A DNA stretch of 64,000 bases from Acanthochromis polyacanthus (Eukaryota; Chordata; Actinopteri; Pomacentridae). The DNA is taken from contig NC_067132.1 in assembly GCF_021347895.1 (NCBI RefSeq), positions 5,150,268-5,214,267 of the forward strand, read 5' to 3'. The notes below the pieces were generated by a model. It was given only the letters and a program-made list of their open reading frames with translations, searched no databases and had not been told where the DNA came from. Positions within the stretch are counted from its first letter, which is position 1. Every line of letters begins with the position of its first letter. The translations under genes and the position numbers were made by a program. Shown here one piece after another: positions 40,290 to 51,705 of the stretch.

Positions 40290-41010
40290 TTTAGATGTTC
40301 CACTGCCAGTGAACGCACCTGATGAGCAAATAGGCTGCACCTGCAAAGTTCTTCTTTCTCCTCACAGGACCCAATCGACAGGGATAAAGGGGCTCTGGAC
40401 TGGAAGGAGAGGGGCAATAAAGAGCTGGAGAGCAGGGCAGAAGGGGGCACGACAAGGGAGGACGACAGGGGATGGCAAACACAGAACGACAGAGGACGAT
40501 AGGAGAGACCGACAGGACAGGAGGACAAGTGTCGAGAGGAGACAGCATGAGGCCGGGAACCGAGGCAGAGAGAAAGGCCGAGGCGAAGACCCAGAACGTT
40601 ACGACGCCTCACACTCGCACCAGCAGGGCGAATAGCTCTGCCTGGTGTGTGAGTATCCCTTTGGGCCTCTGGTAATGTTCTGGTGTGTGTACATCCCCGT
40701 GGGAGGGCTGATGGTGTTGGACGTCCATACTGGCAGAGGTTTTTCTGTCTTCCAGGTGACCGTTCAAGCAGAAGAGTCCAGGCCCGGAAGAAGGTTGCTG
40801 GATACTGTAGCCACGGAACCCCGTGCACCTTTCCCCGGTCTCTCTGGATTTTAAGTACTCATTTTAAACGGACACTTCTCGTTTTCGTGACCCCACCGGC
40901 TTTTAACCAGTTTAATTCTGGTTTTAAAGAAAATTGCTCCCGGTCAATAAGTTGTTGTATGCATGGCGTTTCTGCCCTCTGTTTTACTGTCGCTGTCAGT
41001 CTGCTCCACC
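40290..41010. other. CpG- and purine-rich insertion, unrecognised
   Basis: This block is richer in CpG and G/A than its AT-rich surroundings. It has splice-acceptor-like CTCCTCACAG (40353-40362) and TCTGTCTTCCAG (40744-40755) and a TCAATAAG motif near 40943. The plus-strand frame from 40252 gives a very basic, Arg/Glu/Asp-rich low-complexity peptide. Possibilities are part of an LTR retroelement or a decayed CpG island; no termini or duplication were found. Confidence 0.35.
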
Positions 41011-44000
41011 CGATAAATTAAGAATCTGCAAAAATTTACAATAGCATTTACCTTCATCATTTAATCACGCACCCCACGGCTCACAGACCTGCTTAACTCT
41101 TCTACTTCTGAGACGTGAAACTGACCAAAACCGTAGCTTATGTATTAGCATGCTAACATACCAAATTACATTAAGGTGCACTTCTAACAAGAGTTTCTGA
41201 AATTCTAATATCCAGGAACTCTCCAAGGGGGAGAGCTCTTTGAGGTTGTGCGTAATCAGCAGCATCAGAGTCTTGGGGCGATTAAGAAAATGACACCTCT
41301 GACTGCCTTCTGAATTTAGTCCTTTAAAAAATGGCCACAATGTCTGGACTTCATTGTCGCTCCATTAGCTGTAAAGTCTCCTGGGCTCATCCGTCCTGAC
41401 TGTTGTCGTGTTTGCTGTTGCGAGTGTTACAAATTTGCCCAGATGATGAAAACTGTTGCCAATACAGTGTGAAGATAAAAATTATGATCATCAAGATGAA
41501 CAGTGGAAGAATGGATTTTGTTTGAAGTTTGACTAGGTGATTTTAGTACTTTTATTTTCCCACTGAAATAGATCACTACTGGAATCCATTTCATTTGCCA
41601 TGAATTCAAGCTGACTGCAATTGTTCCCCTGTCTATGCAAAGAAGCAAACAACAAAGCTTTTAGTCACCTTTAGACTCTACAGGAGTGAGAGTTTCACAC
41701 TGGAAAGATTTTTGGTTAAAAATTGTTTTCAGCTCACAAAATAAAATGTAAAATGATAGCCCACTGATCTGACAGAGCAAGATGTGCAAAAAGTACGAGG
41801 TTGTTTCACAAAGATGAAAACAGAGTGAGGTGATAGTTTAATGTTAAATGTTGTAAAGATCATATTGAAGCTAAATAAAGAGATGTAGTGGACACAGTTT
41901 CCAATTAGTCTAGAAGTCTTTCATTAGCCATTTAGTGTTCAAAGAGATTAACAGGCAAAGAAATGAAAAATATTAATGGCCATAAATCACTTCCCTGAAA
42001 TACTGACAATGACAAATAGGGATCATGAAAACAAATCTGACACAAACTCCACGTGTGTAACATGTAGACATACATCTCATGAACTCTTCTGAATGCATTT
42101 TTGATGTTAGTAGAATTTATAAAAACTAAAAAGAATCATTAAGGACTTTGGTGATGCAACATGACATGCCGTTCCTCTGTGTGTGTCTCTGTCTCAATCT
42201 GACGACCAGCGATGAAATGTAATTTGCAATATATTCCAGTCATGCATGTTCATGATGAAATAAAAGGAAAAAAAATCTAAGCCATTTTCATGATGCAATA
42301 TATCAAACGAGTGAGCACACAATTAAACATTGTGTATTAATCAGTCACAATTATGAACCATTTCTGATTTAGATCTGCCAAAAAAAAGCCACTTAAACAG
42401 CAGTCTTGAAGTCTGGATGTCCTGGGTTGGATTAAGACAGAATTTCACTTCTTTGATGTCTGATGCTCTTACTAGCTAACGCCTGGCCTCCTCCATGTGG
42501 TGGAGAGTGAGCTTGAATGATACTGCAGGTGCACTGGCACCAAAGCAAAGTCCAACACCTCAGTCAAAACAGGCACAGTGTGAAAGTGTATTCACAATGA
42601 ACTCATGCATATATTTCATCTCTGGGAGCCAGGAGCATATTGTGGCTCAAGAAAGTGAACACCTGCAGTACTGAGCTCCAGATGACCTCAAGCTGTCCTA
42701 GGCTGGCACCACTACAATAACCACAAGAAAAGTGACGGTTACAATGGCAGTGAAAGAGGCAGAAAAAGCGTGTCTGGAGCAAAAGGAATGACTGAGGTCT
42801 GGGCAACAGAACACCGGCTCAGTGCTGGTATGCCTGAGGGAAGGAGAAGTGGAAGTTAAAAGACAAAGAGAATGGTGAAGTCTAAGACATAGACTGATTC
42901 CAGGGCCTGAGAAGTTATGCATCTACTTGTTGTAAGTTGGTGAAAAAGTTAGGGATAACAACAATAATAGGGATTCAGTGCAGTTCAACACTCTGATTCT
43001 AAATATCATGTTTTTAATTCTGAGACTTCCATTCAAGGTAGAGTGGAATCTGACATGATGTGTTACAAACAAAGCATTGATGTAGACATTTTCCTTTGTC
43101 CTCTTCAATTAACAAAATCAAGAGAATGAAAGAGTCCGTCGGTGGCTGCAGAGGGAAACCAAAGTTTGAGGGATTATTTGCTGAAGCTGACAGAATGCCA
43201 GCCAAGATGGGAACTGTGAGAGGCCAAGTCTGAGACAGCATGCAACTGAAAAAAAGGAACAACTGAAAAATCATGTGGATTGCCACCAACAGAGATGAAA
43301 GCAACACCAACAGTTCTGCAGGACAGCCTGTCCAAACAGGGAACATTACCAATACTAGAATACAACAGACTGGTGAGGCTGAATAAAATGAAAACATCCC
43401 TACAACTAAGAAAGGCACGAACATTTTATCCCTGTGAAATGAGCCCCCATTCAGAATGTGTATTTTCATGCAAAGTATGGTGCTTGTACAAGCCAACAAC
43501 AGAGAGCATTCTATTTGAAAAGGGCATTATAACCTTTCCTGAGAGGAGAATTTAACTGGTGGATGAGTGAAACATCGAGGCTCCATCAGAGCAAACGGAG
43601 CCAGGGAGATTAGGACCCAAACATAAAATGTCACGTGGGTCACTATTACGATACAACACCAAAGTGAGCACCATGGGTAGTTTTCAGGTAGTTATTTCCC
43701 ACTTAGGGACAATGTTGCCTTCTCCACCTGGGCATGTTAATATAGTCACTTCCCACAACAGAACAGTAAGCACAGCGTGACAGTCAAATGGAACTACGAC
43801 ACATATTTTAGTTCACAGAGTAATTTTTCAAAGTTTGTCAGCAGCTGTTTTTGTATTATTTGACAAAATGCCCAGATTAATGTGGAACAGACAATTTAAG
43901 ATTCATATTTTCACTTCTACAGGATTAGGCTACTGCCTGTTCTGACAAACTCTTACACTCCTGTCAGTCTTTCCCTATATTAGTTTTTGTTGTACGTGCA

Positions 44001-44992
44001 AGCAGACAACACATGCAATTCATTATACTATTATAGAAAAACACATTTCCCAATTTCATATGCTCCTAAGGAGGAATACCTGATCTCTTATCCCCAGCAC
44101 AATAATGGCCCTTTTCAATATTTGCAAGGCCGCTGGAAATGTAATGCTACAGGAATATTACGGACAACACAAATTTCTGCAGGCAGCGCTGCAACTCGAG
44201 AGCAACTTGCATAAATATTCCAGCAGTTTCCACATAAACCTCTGTGAGGGAGATAAAGAGAGGGGGAGAGGAAGGCAGAGAAATTGGGAGCCATTTTGCC
44301 TTCAGTGTGCTGTGTAGCATGCTAAGTGACCAAGAGGTGGTGAGCCTGGTGCATGTTACATCCTTCACTGCCCTTGGTCTTTTCAACCTCTTCTTATTGA
44401 TAATTCATGTTAATGCTTTAAACACCATCAGGAGGGTATGCTTTATGAATCATCTGGATCTCCAATGAGCTGTTAGATAGCACCGCCACTGGCAAATCAA
44501 AGTATCTCTCTTAATGGCAGAATAGGGTCACTCTACTGGGCTCCAAAACATTAATGAATGCTCCTCTACATTTTCCATTTCAGAGCAGCTATGAAGACTA
44601 TTTTGCAGCATCACTTTGAATTAGTTCACTTTGCTGTCTGTTACATTGGCTTTAGGGATACCATCCTTATTACCTTATTAATACTACGAGAGGCTACAAG
44701 TGGGGCTCCATTATTCACATACAAGTGTACCCTTAATGTGAGTTCCTGAATGCAACTTTTAATCAACTAATTAGAAAATACAGCCACCAGAAAGTAATAA
44801 CACAAAACTGTTTGTAGTTTGCCCCAAGTTGCTCTTTAAAATACCTTTGTGAAGAAGAGATTAATATTAACTATCTTGCATCAATAGCCAAACCTGTCTC
44901 CCAAAATGGCATTCCTGTACAACTAAACTTCATTCTCATCTATGTTCTGAAAGAAACATTATTTTGGAAACTTATTTTCACCTAAAGGTATG
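41011..44992. other. No gene recognised; long low-feature stretch
   Basis: Nearly 4 kb. Overlapping ORFs at 42600-43560 carry no recognisable domain. The strip about 44080-44240 looks repeat-free and may be conserved non-coding DNA; that is a guess. Confidence 0.35.
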
Positions 44993-45000
44993 ACTGTGAT

Positions 45001-47457
45001 CAGGCCCGGACTGGCAATCGGGAGAGGCGGGACTTTTCCCGGTGGCCTGCCTCCTTATTGGCCTGGACAGGCCAGCCACGGACTGGCAGGCCAATGAAAA
45101 AAAGTTGATCGGCTTTTTGGCAGACAGGCCAGAGACAGCAGCGCTAGAAGCCTTACAGAGTACACGCCCACCCTCCTGTCACTCACACAAAGCACGTGCT
45201 CTGAGCTCTAAATCAGAAGGATAGGGATTGGTCAAAGGGACATTTTTTTAGAAGAAACGTGCCATGATTGGTTAGTTGCTTTATGGCCCGCCCCTTCATA
45301 GCGAGAACGAACTGCAGAGCGGTGACATGAGAGAGAGGCCAGAGAGCGGAAGGAGCGGAGATTATGGAGCACCCTTACTTCAAGTAAGTTTACAAACGGT
45401 CGGTTCTTCTCACAGATGCATCATCAGACTTCAAAGGCCAAAATATAATAAAAAATGTGTGGCCCAAATAAGCTCCACAGGTGTCAGGTGGGCAGTGTTG
45501 GGCAAGCTACTTGGAAACTGTAATGAGCTAAGCTAGCAGCTACTCCGTGTTAAATCAAGCTTCACTACACTGAAGCTATGACCCACAGAAATGTAGCAAG
45601 CTAAGCTACAGCAATATGGCCAAAGTAGCTTAATACATTCAAGTTACTTTTTTTTCTTACCAAAAAATTTCAGGGACTAATGAAGTCAGTCAAACGGAGA
45701 CAAGAAAATGCTGACTTATTTATTATCAAACCATCATTTTTGTTCTCAGTGCTCCAAACTTAGTAAGTTGATACACTGAGGAATATGTGGAGCTATATTT
45801 AAAATGAATCAACCTTTTTACATTAGAAATCATTGTTTTGATTCTCTTTTTAGTTTGTATTGCAGACATAATGTATCTGATAATTAAGCTGCAGTAGCTT
45901 ATATTAACACACCACTTACATTGGAGGGTATAATAGGTTACATTTGATATCATTTCCATATAAAGGAAGCAATATTATAGTAAGACAATTTTATACATAA
46001 TTTGGGTATTCACGTTGGGTATTAAATCAAGTTTTATTTCTTAAGTCTAATATCTATGTAAAATCATTCAATGCTTTCCCAAAGTGCTATATCCACTACT
46101 ACTTAACTCAGTTTTGGTCTTGAGTGTAAGATTAAGATATTTAATCATTTATGCCATCACTTTTGTTTCCCTTTCTGTTATTTTTTTCAGCCATTTGCTC
46201 ATTAGTGTTAACAGTAATACTGAAGAAGACAGATTTTGGTTTTACTGTTACCTCGTTTTCTCCCATACCTCCCATAATTAAACTGATATGTATCAGTTTA
46301 ATTATTTAATCCCCCAATTTATACACATTCACACACTGCCACCACAACCTTACGCTTAATTTAATTAATTTACTGCCACGCGAATTTTAGATGTCGAAAA
46401 GTAGCTCGTTTGTGTGTGCATCTTATACTGCGGTTGACATGTGGTGGTTAGCTAACTGCTGCTGGTTGTGCATATTCGGTAGTCACCTGTATATGGGTTC
46501 TCTGATTTGTATTTGACGTCTTTGAAGTTGACAGAAACTTCGCATTGGGTTGGCACAGTAGGTATCTGAAAACAACTTTTCTCCGTTTTTTCACAAAAAC
46601 TCAAAAACTGAAGCGAGCGTCTGTGTGTGTGTGTGTGTGGATCCAGTGGAAGGGATTGTTGAATGACGACATCAACAGTTCCTCCGCTTCTATTGGTCGA
46701 CACAGACATGTCGGCGTTTGGAGAGGATGTCACTGTCTGATCCTTAAAAGTGTGAGATGAGACTGCAGCAGAGCAGAAAGCTCCGCTTCAAGCAGTTCAA
46801 CATTAATCATTTTAAAATGTAGCTTTTTGCGTTCGCTACCGCGCTACATGACCAAAAGATTAGCTAAGCTGTTGAAACGTTTTTTGATTTTGTAAACAAC
46901 GACGCTACCACGTCGTTACAGAAAAATGTAGTTAAACTACTAACGACGCTATTTGTAGTGACGTTACTGCCCAACACTGCAGGTGGGTTGCAGGAAGCCT
47001 GAAAACGTTTGAGACCCCCTCTTCAGGTAGGATAGGCAGTTGACTTAATTTTCAGTTATAAAATGAACATTGGTGTTTGCATATACTATTAGCTATGACC
47101 AGCTGACATCTACATGATTTGCTGACAAAATAATATATATTTTTTTAATTCCACATGTTATATAAATAATAGGAAAAGGAAAACATTGTAAATTGGTGAG
47201 GGTAGTGAAGAGATTACAGAAGAGAAAAGTACTGGACTGTATGGAGCTGTCGTTATGGTTGTGGTTAATAGACTTACCGTACTGTCTGTTTAGTAGTGTT
47301 GTAATTGCTATAACATAACTGTAAAAGGCATATTTTTTGAAGGAAAAAAAACACAATTTTGGTGCATTATCCCACGTGACACAACCCTTGTGGTGGCGGA
47401 AGTGGCCTGACTGATTGGAAATCTCCTGGCCTGAATTTCTTTCCCAGTCCGGCCCTG
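45001..47457. mobile_element. hAT-like element (outer), hosting another hAT-like element
   Basis: Ends are CAGGCCCGGACTGGCAATC and, inverted, CAGGGCCGGACTGGGAAAG. The 8-bp direct repeat ACTGTGAT is perfect on both sides (44993-45000 and 47458-47465). CAG...CTG ends with an 8-bp duplication fit hAT. Excluding the inner insertion and its duplicate, it is about 960 bp with no transposase. The termini are of a type common in fish genomes. Confidence 0.88.
45493..46979. mobile_element. hAT-like element (inner), nested
   Basis: Ends are CAGTGTTGGGCAAGCTACTT and, inverted, CAGTGTTGGGCAGTAACGTC. The 8-bp direct repeat CAGGTGGG is perfect (45485-45492 and 46980-46987). The subterminal regions are rich in AGCTAAGCTA-type and ACGACGCTA-type repeats. 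The 1487-bp body is AT-rich, without a recognisable transposase, and includes a short (GT)n at about 46623. Inserted after the outer element was in place. Confidence 0.9.
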
Positions 47458-47465
47458 ACTGTGAT

Positions 47466-47727
47466 GTAGCAGGAAAGGCTTCCAGTTAAAAGAAAAAAAT
47501 GACATAAAGTCTGTATAAAATACATAAGTGAGCAACATATCTTTCACAAAGGAGAGCAGCACTCATGTCCAATGTGGAACCATTTTTCATAGACTTTTGT
47601 TTCCCGTTCATTCACTGTCTACTTTCGGTTTTCACTCCATGTCAGCTGAGGTTTAGGCACCAAAACTACATGGTTAAGTTCAGGAAAACGTCATGTTTGG
47701 GTTAAATGTGACTGTTCACAACATGTT
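47466..47727. other. Spacer
   Basis: Non-coding spacer. I see nothing in it. Confidence 0.4.
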
Positions 47728-48200
47728 TGTCACAGCTACAGCTCCCAGACAGTGGTAGTGCTCTCCCCCTTCCTCTCTGTGTGTTTTATTGGCAGGTGTG
47801 CGACATCTGTAATCAGCTGATTGGAGTGAGCAGGTGGGAGTGGTTCAACCATCCACTCTCTGGGCCATAAAAGCAAACCTCAGTCATCACTTGACGCCGG
47901 ACTGTGAACAACCAATTGTTAGTGTGCTCTCTGTTCAGTCCAGCTCCCTAGTGCTTCAGTTCATTCTTTTTTTGTACTCCTTTTTCCAGTCTGGACTTCA
48001 ACCTGCTCAAAGCCTCTCCATCAACCCACCTCAAGCCTCAGCCGTCCATTGCCACTCCAGATCCTTCCCCATTCAGGAACATCCATGCTACACCTGGTTC
48101 TGGCCGCCATGTGCGCCTCACACCATGTCTCATTGCCTGCGCCTCCTTGTGAAACCGTTGCAATGTTGGTATTCCTCCATTTTTTTAGATTACCAGGTTG
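47728..48200 (+). mobile_element. LTR-like fragment, 5' portion
   Basis: Starts TGTCACAGCTACAGCTCCC, followed by a GGCAGGTGTGCGACATCTG block, CAATCAGCTGATT-like sequence and a GGGCCATAAAAGC TATA-like motif (about 47861-47873). This is the layout of the U3 start of a teleost Ty3/gypsy-type LTR. The 3' end and a target duplication were not found, so it is probably truncated. Confidence 0.5.
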
Positions 48201-48780
48201 ATCAGTCCTGCCCCATCTAATATATGACTGGCTGGCTGAAAAAGAGCTTCAGTAAAGCAATACAATGTTGGGCAACAATTTGTTGATTGAAGAACACATT
48301 TCAATGATTTGAAACGTAGTATTTGTGCTACATCACAAACAAACCAAAGTAATTGAAAATGTAGTTTAGCAGGATATGAACATAATGCCACAGCTGAGAT
48401 GACCCCTGAGGTCATCCTGAAGGCAGTTGTAGTAGTTCATTTCTTTTGGTTATGTGAGTAGCTACCTCGTTTAATCCGGAGCACCTGTAGGCTCCGGTGT
48501 GTGTGGCTGAACTGTAATTGTTACCTCCGCCAAGGAGGTTATGTGACACCCGGCGTTTGTGTGTCCGTCTGTCTATTAGCAAGATAACTCAAAAACGCCT
48601 CGTCAGATTCACATGAAATTTTGAGGGGATGTAGACTATGGTAAGAGGAAGAGCTGATTTAATTTTGGTGGCAATCCGGAAAGGATCCTGGATCACTTTG
48701 AATTTTTTGGTATGTTTAAGTATATGGTCCAAAATATGACAAAAACATCATAGGTTAGTATGTCGTCCAACAAATTGGAG

Positions 48781-48885
48781 CAAGGTGTCCAGATAGCTCA
48801 ACTGGTTAAGAAGGTGATTCGTAAACAGAACTGTGTCAGAGACGCAGGTTCTATTCCAGCTCATGCTCCTTTACTGCATGGGTTT
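48781..48885 (+). mobile_element. tRNA-derived SINE head (type 2)
   Basis: TAGCTCAACTGG (48794-48805) is a good pol III A box and GGTTCTATTCC (48847-48857) is close to a B box (GGTTCRANNCC). Followed by CTCCTTTACTGCATG, it matches a common fish tRNA-derived SINE distinct from the GGAT-tailed one. The sequence after the LTR (GGTTTCCTGTTTTCCTCTC, from 49652) is probably its continuation. It is not a functional tRNA gene: the folding and B box are degraded. Confidence 0.65.
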
Positions 48886-49651
48886 TGTCATACAATTTGG
48901 ACCAGACTCGAGCAGAGAACCACACTATCGAGGCCAAGATGCAGTTAAAGAATGATTTATTGTGGGGAAGGGGAGTGGATCTGGCGGGTGGAGAGCCAGA
49001 GTCTTGTCTGGGGGAAGAAAGAGGAGTGGTACCGGGTGGGCGGCGTTCCTGCCGGGGATCGGCGGCTGCTGGTTCCAGGAGGGGAAGCAGAGTGCGGCGC
49101 TGGGTGGTCTGAGGATCCCTGGCGGCAGGAGGGAAAGTGGGGAACGAGGGGTTGGAGAGCTAGGATGCAGGCAGGGCAAACTGGAGGAATCAGAACCGGA
49201 CTGGTTCTGAGTTGGTTTCTGATTGTCGCAGGCAGAGCTGAGGGGGGGACACCAGGAGACGGGGAAGTGACGCTGAGAGATGGGTTCGGGGAATGACTAG
49301 GTCCAGGAGGGAAACCGGAGAGGCACAGCAGGCTGGAGTCTGAACAGCGGATTCTGGTGAGACAGGGAAAAAACAAGGTTAGGTTTTGTCTTTAAAGACA
49401 GCAGAGTTAAAGGCGAGAAGGTGACTGACAGGTAAGTCGAGTCTAACGATCTGGCAGGATGAGCCGGTGTTTTATTGTCGGTGTGTAATCAGGAGAATGA
49501 TCGTCAGCTGCTCAGACTCTGGCGGAGGTGACTGATTGAGAGAATGGTTTCAGCTGCTTCTTCATCAGCTCTGCTGTCAGGAGAGGGAGAAAGGCAGGAT
49601 GATCAACAGAGCAAATCAGATGACAGTGAGCATGAGGGGAGGGTCCTGACA
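48886..49651 (-). mobile_element. Solo LTR (minus strand)
   Basis: A 766-bp unit with TGTCATAC at the left and TCCTGACA at the right, so TG...CA in both readings. The 5-bp direct repeat GGTTT is perfect (48881-48885 and 49652-49656). Read on the minus strand it has a CACAATAAATCATTC polyadenylation-type signal near its 3' end and a CCCTGTCTCACCAG acceptor-like tract, both paralleled in the LTR at 15559-17002. No internal coding region: a recombination product. Confidence 0.8.
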
Positions 49652-49713
49652 GGTTTCCTGTTTTCCTCTCTATCCTTGGCGGAGGTCTGCACTCTCTGAG
49701 TGCTTTTCTAGTT

Positions 49714-49899
49714 CTTTCTGCTTCCTTCTGCTGGTAACACACGTCCTGGTTTGGGTATAGTGTTTCAATTTTACCCCTTCAAGATTTGGTTTGCATTTAC
49801 CACATTTGCATATCATGAAAACAACTTGCATGCTCCGAATCAATCTAGTTTTAAACAGGGTCACTCTATCGGTAACATTGCATTCTACGAGAGCTGCTG
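49714..49899. other. Spacer
   Basis: Non-coding; the right-hand part may already belong to the LINE that follows. Confidence 0.35.
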
Positions 49900-50638
49900 A
49901 ACAGTCTTCAGCTCTATAGCTGTAAGAACTGTCAGCTGACTTTGACACCACCAAATCCCCTTCTCCACAATCACTGAACTTGGCATCTCAGGATCAGCCC
50001 TCCACTGATTCATGTCCTACTTCTCAGGGAGGTACTTCAGAGTATCTTGGAGGGGAAAATGTCTGAACTGCTCAGTCTATCCACAGGTGTTCCTCAATGG
50101 TCAGTGCTCAGCCCCCTCCTCTTCTCAATATGCACAACCTCACTCAGTGCAGTAATCCACATGGTTTCTCTCATCATTGCTATGCTGATGATACCCAGCT
50201 GTTCCTGTCGTTCCCCCTGGACGACCACACGGTCTCTACCCAGATCTCATCATGTCTTGCAGAACAACAACCTTCAATTCAACCTCTCCTAAACTGAGCT
50301 CCTTGTCATCCCAGTCAGTCCCTCTAGACCACAAGAAATCAACATCCAGCTTGAATTAACCCAAGTCAAACCCACAAAATCTGCCAGAAACTTTGGTGTC
50401 CAACTAACCTTCTAGGCTCATTTGCCTCTGTTGCTTGGTCTTGTCAATTCGTCCTGTACAACATCAGGATGATCAGACCCTTCCTGTCTGAACATGCAGC
50501 ACAACTCCTGGTCCAGGCTCTCATAACATCACACATCGACTACTGCAACTCCTGACTGAAGGCCTTAGTTCATGCACAGTCAAACCTCTGCAGATGATCC
50601 AGAAGGCAGCAGCACATCTGGTGTTCAACCAGCCAAAA
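49900..50638 (+). pseudogene. LINE reverse transcriptase, left part (split by MITE)
   Basis: Encodes fragments of a non-LTR reverse transcriptase. GVPQWSVLSPLLFSI (about 50090) is followed, in another frame, by GFSHHCYADDTQLFLSF with an intact YADD catalytic box at 50181-50192. Later fragments include LVQALITSHIDYC and VFNQ. Several frameshifts and stops are present. It differs from the LINE at 33665-34765 in sequence. Broken at 50638 by the MITE and continues at 51195. Clade within the L2/I/Jockey group is not resolved. Confidence 0.8.
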
Positions 50639-51187
50639 CAACCCGGTCTCACGGGGATTCGTGAAACTGTCACGTAAGTTTTAGTTTCGGTTTCGTGCGC
50701 ACCAACACGATTTCGTCATGTTTTTCGTGCCGCTCACCACGAAATGTTTTTCGCTGTGGTAATCACATCTGAAAGTGGTTTATACCGGCGGATTCATGAC
50801 GATCTCAGCTGTCCATCGGTGTATACTGCTTGTGTGATCGCGTTTGCGGCCGCCGGCCGCCGGACATTCTTGAAATTCCTATGCAAATTGGTAAGTGTAC
50901 CACCGGCTTATGGTTAGGTTATGGTTAGGGTTATGGTTAGGGTTATGTTTAGGGACGATGTCATGCAAAATATAGCGTTGGATTCGCCACGGTTTTACAT
51001 TAAAAATATAATATACACATTCTTTTGAAATACGTTCTGAGTGGCACGAAAAGTCCGCCGTTTAAAATACATTGGTGCGCATTTCGTGGTGAGCGGCACG
51101 AAAAACATGACAAAATCGTGTTGGTGCACACGAAACCGAAACTAAAACTTACGTGACAGTTTCACGAATCCCCGTGAGATCGGGCTG
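50639..51187. mobile_element. Long-TIR MITE, copy 2 (nested in LINE)
   Basis: Same family as 16252-16841: ends CAACCCGGTCTCACG and, inverted, CAGCCCGATCTCACG, with arms of about 105 bp. The direct repeat GCCAAAA flanks it perfectly (50632-50638, 51188-51194). It lacks the A32 tract and about 20 bp after the left arm. The GC block GCGGCCGCCGGCC and the GGTTAT/GGTTAGGG block are kept. Confidence 0.88.
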
Positions 51188-51194
51188 GCCAAAA

Positions 51195-51500
51195 ACAGCA
51201 CGTCACCCCTCTATTCAGATCGCTTCACTGGTTTCCAGTTCCACAAAATTCAAGACTCTGACACTTGCATTCAAAACAACAATGAAAACAGCTCCTTCCG
51301 ACTTGAAGTCTCTCATTAGGTCCACACTTGGCCAACAGAAGGTTCCTGATCCAACCACTACAACAGGACCAGTCAATGATTCAACTCTTCTACTCTGTGG
51401 TTACCTGGTGGTGGAATGAGTTACCAAACTGTGTTCCATCTCTTCCAGTCCCTCTCAGTTTGCTATTGCACTCCAAATCATGAACTGGCCACAGCAAGTT
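51195..51500 (+). pseudogene. LINE reverse transcriptase, right part
   Basis: Continuation of 49900-50638 after the MITE. The frame reads FKTLTLAFKTTMKTAPSDLK and later SLIRSTLGQQ, matching the C-terminal block after the palm of the same LINE type. The end merges near 51500 with a Tc1-like fragment. Confidence 0.72.
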
Positions 51501-51519
51501 ATGCAATGTAATGAAACAA

Positions 51520-51705
51520 CGTCTCTGCAATTCACAATTTACAGGACTTTAGAAGATCTGCCAGTAACATCTTGGTGCTTGATAGCACCAGACACCTTCC
51601 AAGGTCTTGTACAGTCTATACCTCCATGGGTTGATAATGCCTTGGCAGCATGAGAACTAAAATTAGACAGAGGTGGTCATGATGGTTTATAGTGTATAAT
51701 ACAAC
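51520..51705 (+). pseudogene. Tc1-like transposase 3' end (fourth lineage)
   Basis: Nucleotides follow the last part of another teleost Tc1-like transposase: AATTTACAGGACTTTAGAAG, ATCTTGGTGCTTGATAGCAC, then GGTGGTCATGATGGTTTATA near the terminus. The plus-strand frame is broken. The rest of the element is missing, apparently joined to the LINE. Recognition is from memory of the family. Confidence 0.7.

Larger units (their letters stand above)
48523..49713 (+). repeat. Composite repeat with 13-bp inverted blocks, interrupted
   Basis: ACCTCCGCCAAGG at 48523-48535 is the exact inverted counterpart of CCTTGGCGGAGGT at 49674-49686. The start continues GAGGTTATGTGAC and the end continues CTGCACTCTCTGAGTGCTTT, both known from one widespread teleost repeat; the copy at 30345-30910 ends the same way. 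The middle has been opened by a SINE piece and then a solo LTR. Confidence 0.65.

Noticed and set aside
40252..40635. 127-codon very basic ORF as a nuclear protein
   Set aside because: Low-complexity Arg/Glu/Asp/Gly sequence from a purine-rich block; an overlapping antisense ORF is just as long, and no domain is recognisable.
48781..48861. Possible tRNA gene
   Set aside because: A and B boxes are present but the B box is imperfect, the spacing is long and the context is a SINE; no complete cloverleaf is evident.
48925..49376. Overlapping ORFs of 80-140 codons in a GC-rich stretch
   Set aside because: They lie inside the solo LTR and have no recognisable domain.
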